Assembly (NCBI RefSeq): GCF_001686925.1
Contig: NZ_LVEN01000027.1
Location: forward strand, 496,001 to 560,000
Source of the DNA: Flavobacterium piscis
GTDB taxonomy: Bacteria > Bacteroidota > Bacteroidia > Flavobacteriales > Flavobacteriaceae
Direction: 5' to 3'
Length of the DNA: 64,000 bases
A program made the position numbers and the translations under genes. Below the pieces are notes generated by a model. It saw only the letters and a program-made list of their open reading frames with translations. It searched no databases and was not told where the DNA came from. Below, piece by piece: positions 41,928 through 50,251 of the stretch. The stretch's first letter is position 1, and each line of letters starts with the position of its first letter.

Positions 41928-42983
41928 ATGTTACTCATGAAAAAAAAATCCATTTTAAAACAAACACTTTTATTGATGCTGTTTTGCCTAATCAACAATA
42001 TTGCATTGGCGCAGGAAATATTTACCAATCCAATTTTAGATTACGGGCCAGATCCTTACAGTACCTATCATAACGGTTATTATTACTACACGCATACCAT
42101 GCAGGACCGCTTGGTTCTTTTAAAAACAAAAAGTTTAGCCGATTTAAAAAATGCTGAAAAGAAAACCATTTGGATTGCGCCTAAAAATACTGACTATTCC
42201 GCTGAAATCTGGGCACCTGAATTTCATTATATCAATGGCAAATGGTACGTTTATTTTGCTGCTGATAATGGTTCTAACAATACGCACAGAATGTATGTTT
42301 TAGAAAATGATTCGAAAGATCCAATGAAAGGCGAATGGATTTTTAGAGGAAAAATTGCCGCACAAACAGATAAATGGGCGATTGACGGTAATGTATTTAC
42401 CTATAAGAAGCACTTGTACATGATTTGGTCCGGCTGGGAAGGGGATACCAATGGACAGCAAAATATTTATATCGCCAAAATGAAAACGCCTACTCAAATT
42501 GATGGAGACAGAGTTCGAATTTCAAGCCCGACAAAACCATGGGAATTATATGGCGCGCTGCACGACGATGTCAATCCGCCACAAGTAAATGTAAACGAAG
42601 GACCTCAGTTTTTAACGCATAAAGAAAAAGTGTTTATTGTTTTTTCGGCCAGCGGATGTTGGACGGATAATTATAGTTTAGGCCTTTTAACCTTTACAGG
42701 AAAAGAAAATTTACTGGATGCTGCAGCCTGGGTAAAATCAGATCAGCCAATTCTGGGACAATCAGATCAGACTAAAGTATATGCTCCGGGGCATAATTCC
42801 TTTTTTAAATCGCCAAATGGCAAAGAAGACTGGATTTTATATCACGCAAATTCAAAACCCGGAGAAGGATGCGGCATAAAAAGATCACCAAGAATGCAAC
42901 AAATAAAATGGGATAAAAACGGAAATCCGGTTATTGGTGAACCCGTTTCCGAGGTTACTAAATTGGCTATTCCGGCATTGTAA
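41928..42983 (+). CDS. GH43 glycoside hydrolase, arabinofuranosidase-like
   Basis: A 351-residue secreted five-bladed propeller with a signal peptide ending in IALAQE. The catalytic trio is visible: base Asp in DYGPDPYST, pKa Asp in WAIDGNVFTYKKHLYMIWSG and acid Glu in NEGPQFL. IWAPEFHYINGKWYVYFAAD is typical of the subfamily containing exo-alpha-1,5-L-arabinofuranosidases. The ATG at 41937 (four codons in) is an equally likely start. Together with the other GH43 and GH31 enzymes it would trim side chains of an imported or surface-bound glycan; terminal arabinofuranose is the best guess, not shown. Confidence 0.85.
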   Translation: MLLMKKKSILKQTLLLMLFCLINNIALAQEIFTNPILDYGPDPYSTYHNGYYYYTHTMQDRLVLLKTKSLADLKNAEKKTIWIAPKNTDYSAEIWAPEFHYINGKWYVYFAADNGSNNTHRMYVLENDSKDPMKGEWIFRGKIAAQTDKWAIDGNVFTYKKHLYMIWSGWEGDTNGQQNIYIAKMKTPTQIDGDRVRISSPTKPWELYGALHDDVNPPQVNVNEGPQFLTHKEKVFIVFSASGCWTDNYSLGLLTFTGKENLLDAAAWVKSDQPILGQSDQTKVYAPGHNSFFKSPNGKEDWILYHANSKPGEGCGIKRSPRMQQIKWDKNGNPVIGEPVSEVTKLAIPAL

Positions 42984-43077
42984 AATACTGTATGTCTGGT
43001 TGAAAAAATATCGATAACAAGATATTGTTTTGACCATTTCATCAAAAAACACAAATTAAGTCAATATTTTTATAAAT

Positions 43078-43102
43078 ATACTAAAACGTTTTAGTATGTT
43101 TG
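43078..43102 (+). promoter_or_regulatory. LacI-type palindrome overlapping a -7 box, upstream of GH31
   Basis: ATACTAAAACGTTTTAGTAT at 43078-43097 is a perfect 20-bp palindrome with the AAACGTTT core common to LacI/PurR-type operators. It overlaps TAtgTTTG (43095-43102), a TAnnTTTG box 39 bp before the GH31 start. A repressor bound here would block transcription; no LacI-family gene lies in the window. Confidence 0.6.
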
Positions 43103-43141
43103 CAATGATTGATATCGTTTAATAACATTTAAATTTTTAGC

Positions 43142-45310
43142 ATGAATTTGAAATCAATTTTATTTTCAGCATTTTTTATTGCATTCGGAATATCAAATGC
43201 AACAGCTCAGGAAATTCCGTTACTCAAAACTTCATTAGTGGGTAACAGAATTGCAGAATTTATTCCCAAAGGTTTTGATCAAAACAAAACTCCCTCATTA
43301 ATTCTTGCTGCTGAACCAAAATCCAAAGGGAAACTGCCATCAGACTGGTCATTGATTCCGCAATTCACATTCAAAAACAATAAAGCCGGCGCGATCTTAA
43401 ACCTAAAAGGAGAAGTAAGCCTTTACGGAGGAGGAGAAGTAACCGGGCCGCTTTTGCGTAACGGACAATCTATAAAATTATGGAATACAGATACAGGAGC
43501 CTATAGCGTAGAAGGCGGTAAAAGATTGTATCAAACACATCCATGGGTTATGGGCGTACGTCCGGACGGTTCTGCTTTTGGAATTATTTTCGACAGTACA
43601 TGGAAAGCAGAGTTAATTACCAACTCAGATCAGATTATTTATAACTCAGAAGGCGCATTGTTTAGAGTGTATATTATCGATAGAAAATCGCCTCAGGAAG
43701 TGATCAAAGGACTTTCTGAATTAACAGGAACCATAAAATTGCCTCCACGCTGGGCTCTGGGCTATCATCAATGCCGATTTTCTTATGACAGTGAAAAACG
43801 TGTTATGGAAATAGCAGATACTTTTAGAGAAAAGAAAATTCCTTGCGACGTAATCTGGATGGATATTGATTATATGCAGGGTTACCGTGTTTTTACTTTT
43901 GATAGTATTAGATTCCGAAACCCAAAAGTACTGAATGATAATTTGCATAAAAAAGGCTTTCGTGCAGTATATATGATCGATCCCGGAGTAAAAGTAGACA
44001 AAGAATATTCGGTTTATAAATCCGGTACACAAAGCGATGTTTGGGTGAAGAAAAATGACGGAGAAGAATACCACGGAAAAGTTTGGCCGGGCGATTGTGT
44101 TTTTCCTGATTTTACAAATCCACAAGCCAGAAATTGGTGGGGCGGACTTTACAAAGATTTCTTAAACACAGGTATCGATGGTGTTTGGAATGATGTGAAC
44201 GAACCTGCTGTAAATGATAGTGATTTGCCCGAAGACAAACGCCTCGGAACAATGCCGTACGATACACCACACAAAGGCGGAGGTAATTTGCCTCAGGGTT
44301 CTCACTTGCTGTATCACAATGCTTACGGTCGTTTGATGGTAGAAGCTTCGTACGACGGGATTTTAAAAGTAAACCCAACAAAACGCCCTTTTCTTCTTAC
44401 CCGTTCTAATTTATTAGGAGGTCAGCGTTACGCGGCCACCTGGACAGGAGATAATTATGCGAGCTGGGAACACTTAAAATTATCTGTACCCATGTCGCTT
44501 ACTTTAGGACTATCAGGTCAGCCTTTTAACGGGCCGGATATTGGAGGTTTCCTTGGTAATACCGATGGCGATTTATGGGCGAACTGGCTTGGTTTTGGAG
44601 CTTTTATGCCTTTTGCACGCGGTCACGCCTGTGCAGGAACAAATGATAAAGAACCTTGGGCGTATGGCGCTGAAATAGAAAAAACGTCAAGAATTGCCTT
44701 AGAACGACGTTATCGTTTACTGCCTTATATATACACACTTTTTTACGAATCCTCTAAAACCGGAATGCCCGTTATGGCTCCTGTATTTTTTGCAGACAGT
44801 AAAGATTCGCGCCTTAGAGCCGAAGAACAGGCTTTTTTATTAGGAGAAAATCTTTTGGTAGTACCCGCATTTGCCAAAGATCCAATATTGCCTTCAGGAA
44901 TATGGGAAGAATTAAATTTGGTTGAGGGAGAAAAGCAGGATAAATATCAGGCGAAACTGAAAATAAAAGGCGGAAGTATTATTCCGGCTGGTAAAATTAT
45001 CCAGAATGCAGGCGAGAATTCATTCGATCCGTTAAGTCTTTTAGTTTGTCTGAATCAGTCTAATAAAGCAAAAGGAGAATTGTATCTGGATTCAGGCGAT
45101 GGATTTGGATTCCAGAACGGAGATTATGCTTTAGTAACTTTTACTGCCGAAAAAAAGAACAATACCGTCATCATCAAAACCAACGGAAAACAAGGAAAAA
45201 GAAATATCGATCAGGAAATAAACAAAATAAAAGTACAATTGCTTTTGGATGGTAAAACATATGAAGGTTCCGGTACGCTTAAAGATGGAATTACAATTGC
45301 TTTAAAGTAA
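43142..45310 (+). CDS. GH31 alpha-glucosidase-like enzyme
   Basis: A 722-residue secreted enzyme with a signal peptide (ending NATAQE). The N-terminal beta-sandwich (about 25-220) leads into a TIM barrel. The nucleophile is D351 in GVWNDVNEP and the acid/base is D437 in TWTGDNYASW; IWMDIDYMQGYRVFTFD and PFNGPDIGGFLGN line the pocket. The C-terminal part (about 590-722) is beta-sheet. GH31 enzymes release alpha-linked glucose, xylose or galactose; the WNDVNEP pattern is of the alpha-glucosidase/neutral-alpha-glucosidase type. It has its own promoter with a LacI-type palindrome, so it may respond to a signal other than that of the locus HTCS. Confidence 0.88.
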   Translation: MNLKSILFSAFFIAFGISNATAQEIPLLKTSLVGNRIAEFIPKGFDQNKTPSLILAAEPKSKGKLPSDWSLIPQFTFKNNKAGAILNLKGEVSLYGGGEVTGPLLRNGQSIKLWNTDTGAYSVEGGKRLYQTHPWVMGVRPDGSAFGIIFDSTWKAELITNSDQIIYNSEGALFRVYIIDRKSPQEVIKGLSELTGTIKLPPRWALGYHQCRFSYDSEKRVMEIADTFREKKIPCDVIWMDIDYMQGYRVFTFDSIRFRNPKVLNDNLHKKGFRAVYMIDPGVKVDKEYSVYKSGTQSDVWVKKNDGEEYHGKVWPGDCVFPDFTNPQARNWWGGLYKDFLNTGIDGVWNDVNEPAVNDSDLPEDKRLGTMPYDTPHKGGGNLPQGSHLLYHNAYGRLMVEASYDGILKVNPTKRPFLLTRSNLLGGQRYAATWTGDNYASWEHLKLSVPMSLTLGLSGQPFNGPDIGGFLGNTDGDLWANWLGFGAFMPFARGHACAGTNDKEPWAYGAEIEKTSRIALERRYRLLPYIYTLFYESSKTGMPVMAPVFFADSKDSRLRAEEQAFLLGENLLVVPAFAKDPILPSGIWEELNLVEGEKQDKYQAKLKIKGGSIIPAGKIIQNAGENSFDPLSLLVCLNQSNKAKGELYLDSGDGFGFQNGDYALVTFTAEKKNNTVIIKTNGKQGKRNIDQEINKIKVQLLLDGKTYEGSGTLKDGITIALK

Positions 45311-45419
45311 CAACAAACAGGCAAATCGAATAATTATATAAATAGAAAAAAACGGAGGAGCGCTAAAATGAAAGTAGATGCGAAACCCGTAAATAGCTGG
45401 TCGAATTAATCCCAATGTT

Positions 45420-46403
45420 ATGAAACAAGTTTTATTTTTTCTTTTCATTATTTTCTGCTCAAAAACAATGGCACAAACCGCCGTTTCTGCTGCAGCAAAA
45501 AATAATAATCCCATATTTAAAGGTTGGTACGCTGATCCTGAAGGAATTATTTTTGATAAAACGTATTGGGTGTATCCCACTTTTTCGGCTCCGTATGAAG
45601 ATCAGGTTTTTTTGGATGCTTTTTCTTCAAAAGATCTCACAAACTGGACAAAACATTCCAGGATTCTCGATACAACAGCAGTAAAATGGGCAAAACGAGC
45701 GATATGGGCACCTTCGATCATTAAAAATAAAAAGAAATATTTTTTGTTTTTTGGCGCAAATGATATCCAGAATGACAATGAAATAGGCGGAATTGGCGTT
45801 GCCGTGGCTTCAAAACCTGAAGGACCTTATAAAGACTATTTAGGAAAACCGCTTGTAGATAAATTTCATAACGGAGCCCAGCCTATCGATCAGTTTGTAT
45901 TTAGGGACAAAGACGGCCAGTGTTATTTAATTTATGGAGGATGGAGACATTGTAATATTGCGAAACTAAAAAGTGATTTTACCGGTTTCATTCCTTTTGA
46001 GGACAAAACCGTATTCAAAGAAATAACTCCCCAAAATTATGTCGAAGGACCTTTTATGTTCATTCGAAACAATAAATATTATTTTATGTGGTCAGAAGGC
46101 GGCTGGACCGGCCCTGATTATTGCGTGGCGTATGCTATTGCAGATTCTCCAATGGGACCCTTTAAAAGAATTGGAAAAATTTTGGAACAAGATGCTACAA
46201 TTGCTGTTGGGGCGGGACATCATTCCGTCATTAAGGCACCGGATTCTGATCAATATTTTATTGTGTACCACAGAAGACCCATCAAAGAAACCCACGCCAA
46301 CTCCAGAGAAACCTGCATAGAAGAAATGCATTTTGATGAGAATGGTTTGATCCAACCTGTTGTTATTACCAATGAGGGAGTACAACCGCATATCATTAAA
46401 TAA
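45420..46403 (+). CDS. GH43 glycoside hydrolase
   Basis: A 327-residue secreted five-bladed propeller with a signal peptide (MKQVLFFLFIIFCSKTMAQ). Motifs are WYADPEGIIF (base Asp), PIDQFVFRDKDGQCYLIYGGW (pKa Asp) and YVEGPFMFIRNNKYYFMWSEGGW (acid Glu); IWAPSIIKNKKKYFLFFGAND is the second-blade signature. GH43 members are beta-xylosidases, arabinofuranosidases or exo-galactosidases. It is shorter than the third GH43 of the locus and has no added module. A 13-codon frame with a GGAGGA-like site precedes it at 45369. Operon partner of the GH31 gene at 43142, 109 bp upstream. Confidence 0.85.
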   Translation: MKQVLFFLFIIFCSKTMAQTAVSAAAKNNNPIFKGWYADPEGIIFDKTYWVYPTFSAPYEDQVFLDAFSSKDLTNWTKHSRILDTTAVKWAKRAIWAPSIIKNKKKYFLFFGANDIQNDNEIGGIGVAVASKPEGPYKDYLGKPLVDKFHNGAQPIDQFVFRDKDGQCYLIYGGWRHCNIAKLKSDFTGFIPFEDKTVFKEITPQNYVEGPFMFIRNNKYYFMWSEGGWTGPDYCVAYAIADSPMGPFKRIGKILEQDATIAVGAGHHSVIKAPDSDQYFIVYHRRPIKETHANSRETCIEEMHFDENGLIQPVVITNEGVQPHIIK

Positions 46404-46441
46404 CTTTAGATGGCCGTAGATCGTGAAATAACTTAAAGTAA

Positions 46442-46569
46442 AAACTTATTTCACGCAGATTTTTAAAGATTTAGGCAGATAGAAGCAGATTATTTATTTT
46501 TCGGATTTAAAAATCTATTTAAATCTGCTTTGATCTGCTTTGATCTGCAGGATCTGCGTGAAATAATTT
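46442..46569. repeat. Inverted repeat with GCAGATT/AATCTGC words
   Basis: AAACTTATTTCACGCAGAT (46442-46460) pairs with ATCTGCGTGAAATAATTT (46552-46569) with a few mismatches; AAGCAGATT (46483-46491) pairs internally with AATCTGCTT (about 46521). A stand-alone related stretch is at 8645-8675. Confidence 0.7.
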
Positions 46570-46825
46570 CAGCATAAGACTAATGATTTCACATAGAACT
46601 TAAAAGCTTAAAGCAGACATACCCAAATCTAACTTCAATAAAGAAACTTTGCAACTCTGCGTCTTTGCGAGATTATTACAAATACCTAATTTTCATATAA
46701 TCTCTAATAAACTTCAATTCATTTAATCAATCAATAAAGTAAACTTTCATTATGGAATCTCATAAATGAGCTTTTTTGTTTCATATCGCTTAGTTTCAGT
46801 GTTTTCGGGGCTGTATGAAACATTT

Positions 46826-46958
46826 AAACATAATTATGAAACAAAATGGGATTAAAATTATGTGGTCATTATCCTAATTTGGTCAGAAATTTAAATGACG
46901 TTTTTTAAGAGATAAATTATAGTATCGATAAAAAATAATGAAATATTTTATGATGTAT
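46826..46958 (+). promoter_or_regulatory. PUL promoter element, copy B (upstream of SusC)
   Basis: Second copy of the element at 40658-40790, in the same orientation, ending about 135 bp before the SusC start. It suggests common control of SusCDE and of the operon beginning at 41057 by the locus HTCS. Confidence 0.65.
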
Positions 46959-47091
46959 TTAAAAACAGTGTCAAAAACCAGTTGATTTATATTCATAGTA
47001 TTATTCTGATTTTTTAAAATATTTAATAAAAACGATTAAAAAGAACATTTGAAAAAACTAACTAATAACCAACCAAAAAAATTAAACCAAA

Positions 47092-50000
47092 ATGGAAATT
47101 AAACCGACCTGGAAAATGTCATCCATTGTTCTAAGCTTATTTACCTGGAGTAGATGTAAGTTTAGTAAAAGTGGATTGATTTGCTTATTCTTTGTAATGC
47201 TCAGTGCAGTAAATAGTTATGCACAAACGGGCAATTCGCAGAATGCTGTAAAAGTAACCGGAACCGTAAACGATTCAAAAGGATTGTCGTTACCCAGCGC
47301 TACCGTACTTGAAAAAGGAACAAAAAATGCCGTAACCACAGATTTCGACGGAACTTTTACGATCAATGTATCTTCTCCCAAGGCCATACTTGTATTTAGG
47401 TTTATCGGAATGAAAGAGCTCGAAAGACCTTTAAATAATGATAAAAAAATCATCGTAACAATGGCAGATGAAACGAGCGATCTTCAGGCCGTTGTAGTTG
47501 TGGGGTATGGTACGCAGAAAAAAGCATCAGTTGTAGGGGCGATTGGTACCATAAAGCCATCGTTATTACAAGTAGGAACTTCCCGTACATTAGGAAACAA
47601 TCTGGCAGGGCAAATTACGGGTATTATGGCAGTTCAGCGATCCGGAGAACCTGGCTATGATCAATCGGATATTAAGATTCGTGGAATTTCTACTTTTAAA
47701 GGAGGAACAAATCCGTTGGTATTGGTAGACGGAATCGAACGAAACCTAAACGACCTTGATCCATCAGAAATTGAGTCTTTCTCTGTTTTAAAAGATGCGG
47801 CAGCAAGTGCTGTTTACGGCGTAAGAGGAGCAAATGGAGTAATTTTGATCAATACCAAAAGAGGTTTTGTTGGCGCGCCCAGAATACAGGTCAGAACCGA
47901 ATATTCCATTCAGGAACCCACTAAATTACCTGAATTTATTGCCGCTGCCCCTTATATGACTTTATTGAATGAATTAGCTGCTGAGCAGGGCAAACCACTT
48001 TTGTTTTCAGAAGATCGTATTGCAAAAACAGCCAGTAAATACGATCCTGATTTATATCCGGATGTAAACTGGATCGATGCTATTACTAAAGATTATGCCT
48101 TTACTTCAAGATCTAATCTGAATGTTGCCGGAGGATCAGAAATCCTGAGATATGCATTAACAGCTTCTTATTATAGTGAAAAAGGGATGCTGGCAAGAGA
48201 TCCCAACCAGACATACGATTCAGAAACCAAACTAAACAGGGCCAATGTTCGTACAAATGTCGATGTGAATGTTTCAAAAACGACTTTGTTGCGCGTCAAT
48301 ATTGGAGGTTTTTTACAAAATCTAAACAAAGGAAACAGCAGTACAGATACACTTTTTGGCACTGCTTTCGAAACAACTCCTTTTGTTCATCCTGCCATTT
48401 ATTCAGACGGAACTATTCCCAGAGTTTTTGCACGTGAAAATCCATGGGCAATGAGTACACAGCAAGGATATTATAAGCAAGGAGGAAGCAAGATAGAAAG
48501 TTTAGTTTCATTAGAACAAGATCTTAAAGACCTTACACCGGGCTTAAAAGCAAAATTCACCTATTCGTTTGATTCCTATTCTGAAAACAGAGTTACACGT
48601 GGTAAATCACCTGACTATTATAATGTAGCGACCGAAAGAGATCTTGATGGAAGCTTAATACACGGAACTATACAGGCGTACGGACAGGAATATCTGGGAT
48701 ACGATAAAACAGCTGAGTTTGGTAACAGACGAGTTTATCTGGAAGCCAATACGACGTATAACCGCGCTTTTGGTAAACATGATTTAAGCGGACTATTATT
48801 ATTCAATCAGGACAGTTATAACGACGGAACTGCGCCTCAGGCTTTTAAGCATCAGGGATTAGCAGGAAGAACTTCGTATACATTTGATAGAAAATATGTT
48901 GGGGAATTTAATTTTGGTTATAACGGATCAGAAAATTTTGCAAAAGGAAACCGATACGGCTTTTTTCCATCTGTAGCGATGGGCTGGATTGTCACCGAAG
49001 AAAAATTTATGGAACCTCTTAAAGATATCTTTAATAAAATCAAACTGCGTGGTTCTTATGGTTTGGTAGGAAATGATAATATTGGTGCCAACAGAAGATT
49101 TGCTTACCTCACTACCATTAGTGATACTAACGATTCAGACTATTGGTTTGGCACGGGACAAGGAGTAAAATTTGAAGGAATTGAAGAAGGGCAAATTGGA
49201 GTAAACGACCTGACCTGGGAAAAAGTGGCAAAAACAGACATCGGTATCGAATTGGGATTATTTAATATGATGGATTTGACCGTTGATATCTTTCAGGAAA
49301 AAAGAAAGGACATTTTTGTAGAAAGAAATACGGTTCCCACTCAGGCAGGTTTTATCAATGCACCATGGGCCAATTTTGGAAAAATGGAAAACAAAGGTAT
49401 CGAAATAGGATTTAATCTCAACAAACAGGTAACTGCTGATTTCTTCATGAGCTGGCGTTTTAATTTTACTTACGTAGAAAATAAAGTGACAGAAAGAGAC
49501 GAAGCCGCTGCTGTAAAAGGTACGTACCGTTCCGGAACTGGCATTCAAAACAATACATTATACGGTTATACTGCAACGGGCTTATATACCAGCGACGATT
49601 TTGTTGCGCCGGGTGTATTGGCACCGGGCATAGCGGTACCAACATTTGGAACATCTTTACGTCCTGGCGATATTAGATATCAGGATAGAAACAATGACGG
49701 AATCATAAGTGGTTTAGACGAAGGTTTTATAGGCGGTACAACAGATCCTCAAATTGTGTATGGTTTTGGAAATAACCTAAAATACAAACAATTCGATTTT
49801 AGCTTTTTCTTTCAGGGAGTAGGTAAATCAGAACGAATTATTGGAGGATCGAATTTTATACCAGGAAGCGGTACAGGTACTTTAGGAAATATTTATTCGA
49901 ATTATAATGACCGTTGGACCGAAGAAAATCCAAGTCAGGATGTGTTTTGGCCAAGATTGAGTTACGGGCCTAATGTAAACAACTCTGTAGCCTCGACATG

Positions 50001-50232
50001 GTGGAAAAAAGACATGAGTTTTGGACGTTTAAAAACGATGGAAGTAGGCTATACTTTGACTAAAACCATGGCCGAAAAAATGTATTTGCAAGGTTTAAGG
50101 ATTTACATCAGCGGAAACAATTTATGGTACATCTCTAATTTTAAACTTTGGGATCCCGAGTTGGCTACAGGAAATGGTTTGAAATACCCATCTACGAAAT
50201 CAGTGCTGTTTGGATTATCAATAGCGTTATAA
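47092..50232 (+). CDS. SusC/RagA-type TonB-dependent transporter
   Basis: A 1046-residue outer-membrane transporter. The N-terminus has about 25 charged residues before the hydrophobic signal segment (LICLFFVMLSAVNSYAQ); the ATG at residue 9 is an alternative. A carboxypeptidase-regulatory domain (VTGTVNDSKGLSLPSATVLEKGTKNAVTTDFDGTFTINV), SusC linker (LQAVVVVGYGTQKKASVVGAI), plug (LVLVDGIERNLNDLDPSEIESFSVLKDAAASAVYGVRGANGVILINTKRG) and barrel follow. It pairs with SusD 19 bp downstream. It imports the oligosaccharides produced at the surface. Its promoter region has copy B of the shared element. Confidence 0.94.
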   Translation: MEIKPTWKMSSIVLSLFTWSRCKFSKSGLICLFFVMLSAVNSYAQTGNSQNAVKVTGTVNDSKGLSLPSATVLEKGTKNAVTTDFDGTFTINVSSPKAILVFRFIGMKELERPLNNDKKIIVTMADETSDLQAVVVVGYGTQKKASVVGAIGTIKPSLLQVGTSRTLGNNLAGQITGIMAVQRSGEPGYDQSDIKIRGISTFKGGTNPLVLVDGIERNLNDLDPSEIESFSVLKDAAASAVYGVRGANGVILINTKRGFVGAPRIQVRTEYSIQEPTKLPEFIAAAPYMTLLNELAAEQGKPLLFSEDRIAKTASKYDPDLYPDVNWIDAITKDYAFTSRSNLNVAGGSEILRYALTASYYSEKGMLARDPNQTYDSETKLNRANVRTNVDVNVSKTTLLRVNIGGFLQNLNKGNSSTDTLFGTAFETTPFVHPAIYSDGTIPRVFARENPWAMSTQQGYYKQGGSKIESLVSLEQDLKDLTPGLKAKFTYSFDSYSENRVTRGKSPDYYNVATERDLDGSLIHGTIQAYGQEYLGYDKTAEFGNRRVYLEANTTYNRAFGKHDLSGLLLFNQDSYNDGTAPQAFKHQGLAGRTSYTFDRKYVGEFNFGYNGSENFAKGNRYGFFPSVAMGWIVTEEKFMEPLKDIFNKIKLRGSYGLVGNDNIGANRRFAYLTTISDTNDSDYWFGTGQGVKFEGIEEGQIGVNDLTWEKVAKTDIGIELGLFNMMDLTVDIFQEKRKDIFVERNTVPTQAGFINAPWANFGKMENKGIEIGFNLNKQVTADFFMSWRFNFTYVENKVTERDEAAAVKGTYRSGTGIQNNTLYGYTATGLYTSDDFVAPGVLAPGIAVPTFGTSLRPGDIRYQDRNNDGIISGLDEGFIGGTTDPQIVYGFGNNLKYKQFDFSFFFQGVGKSERIIGGSNFIPGSGTGTLGNIYSNYNDRWTEENPSQDVFWPRLSYGPNVNNSVASTWWKKDMSFGRLKTMEVGYTLTKTMAEKMYLQGLRIYISGNNLWYISNFKLWDPELATGNGLKYPSTKSVLFGLSIAL

Positions 50233-50251
50233 TTTTAAAAAATAAATCAAA

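Larger units (their letters stand above)
46404..47091. other. 688-bp intergenic region before SusC: repeats, then promoter element B
   Basis: No gene is seen. The left part has a TTATTTCACGCAGAT inverted repeat (46446-46460 with 46552-46566), TGATCTGCTT tandem words at 46529-46548, and an unpaired copy of the GCAAAGACGCAGAG repeat at 46644-46674. The right part holds copy B of the PUL element (46826-46958) and an AT-rich leader to 47092. Confidence 0.65.

Noticed and set aside
46404-46760. CRISPR-like array of GATCTGC words
   Set aside because: Repeats are 7-10 bp, imperfect and partly inverted, with no regular spacers and no cas genes.
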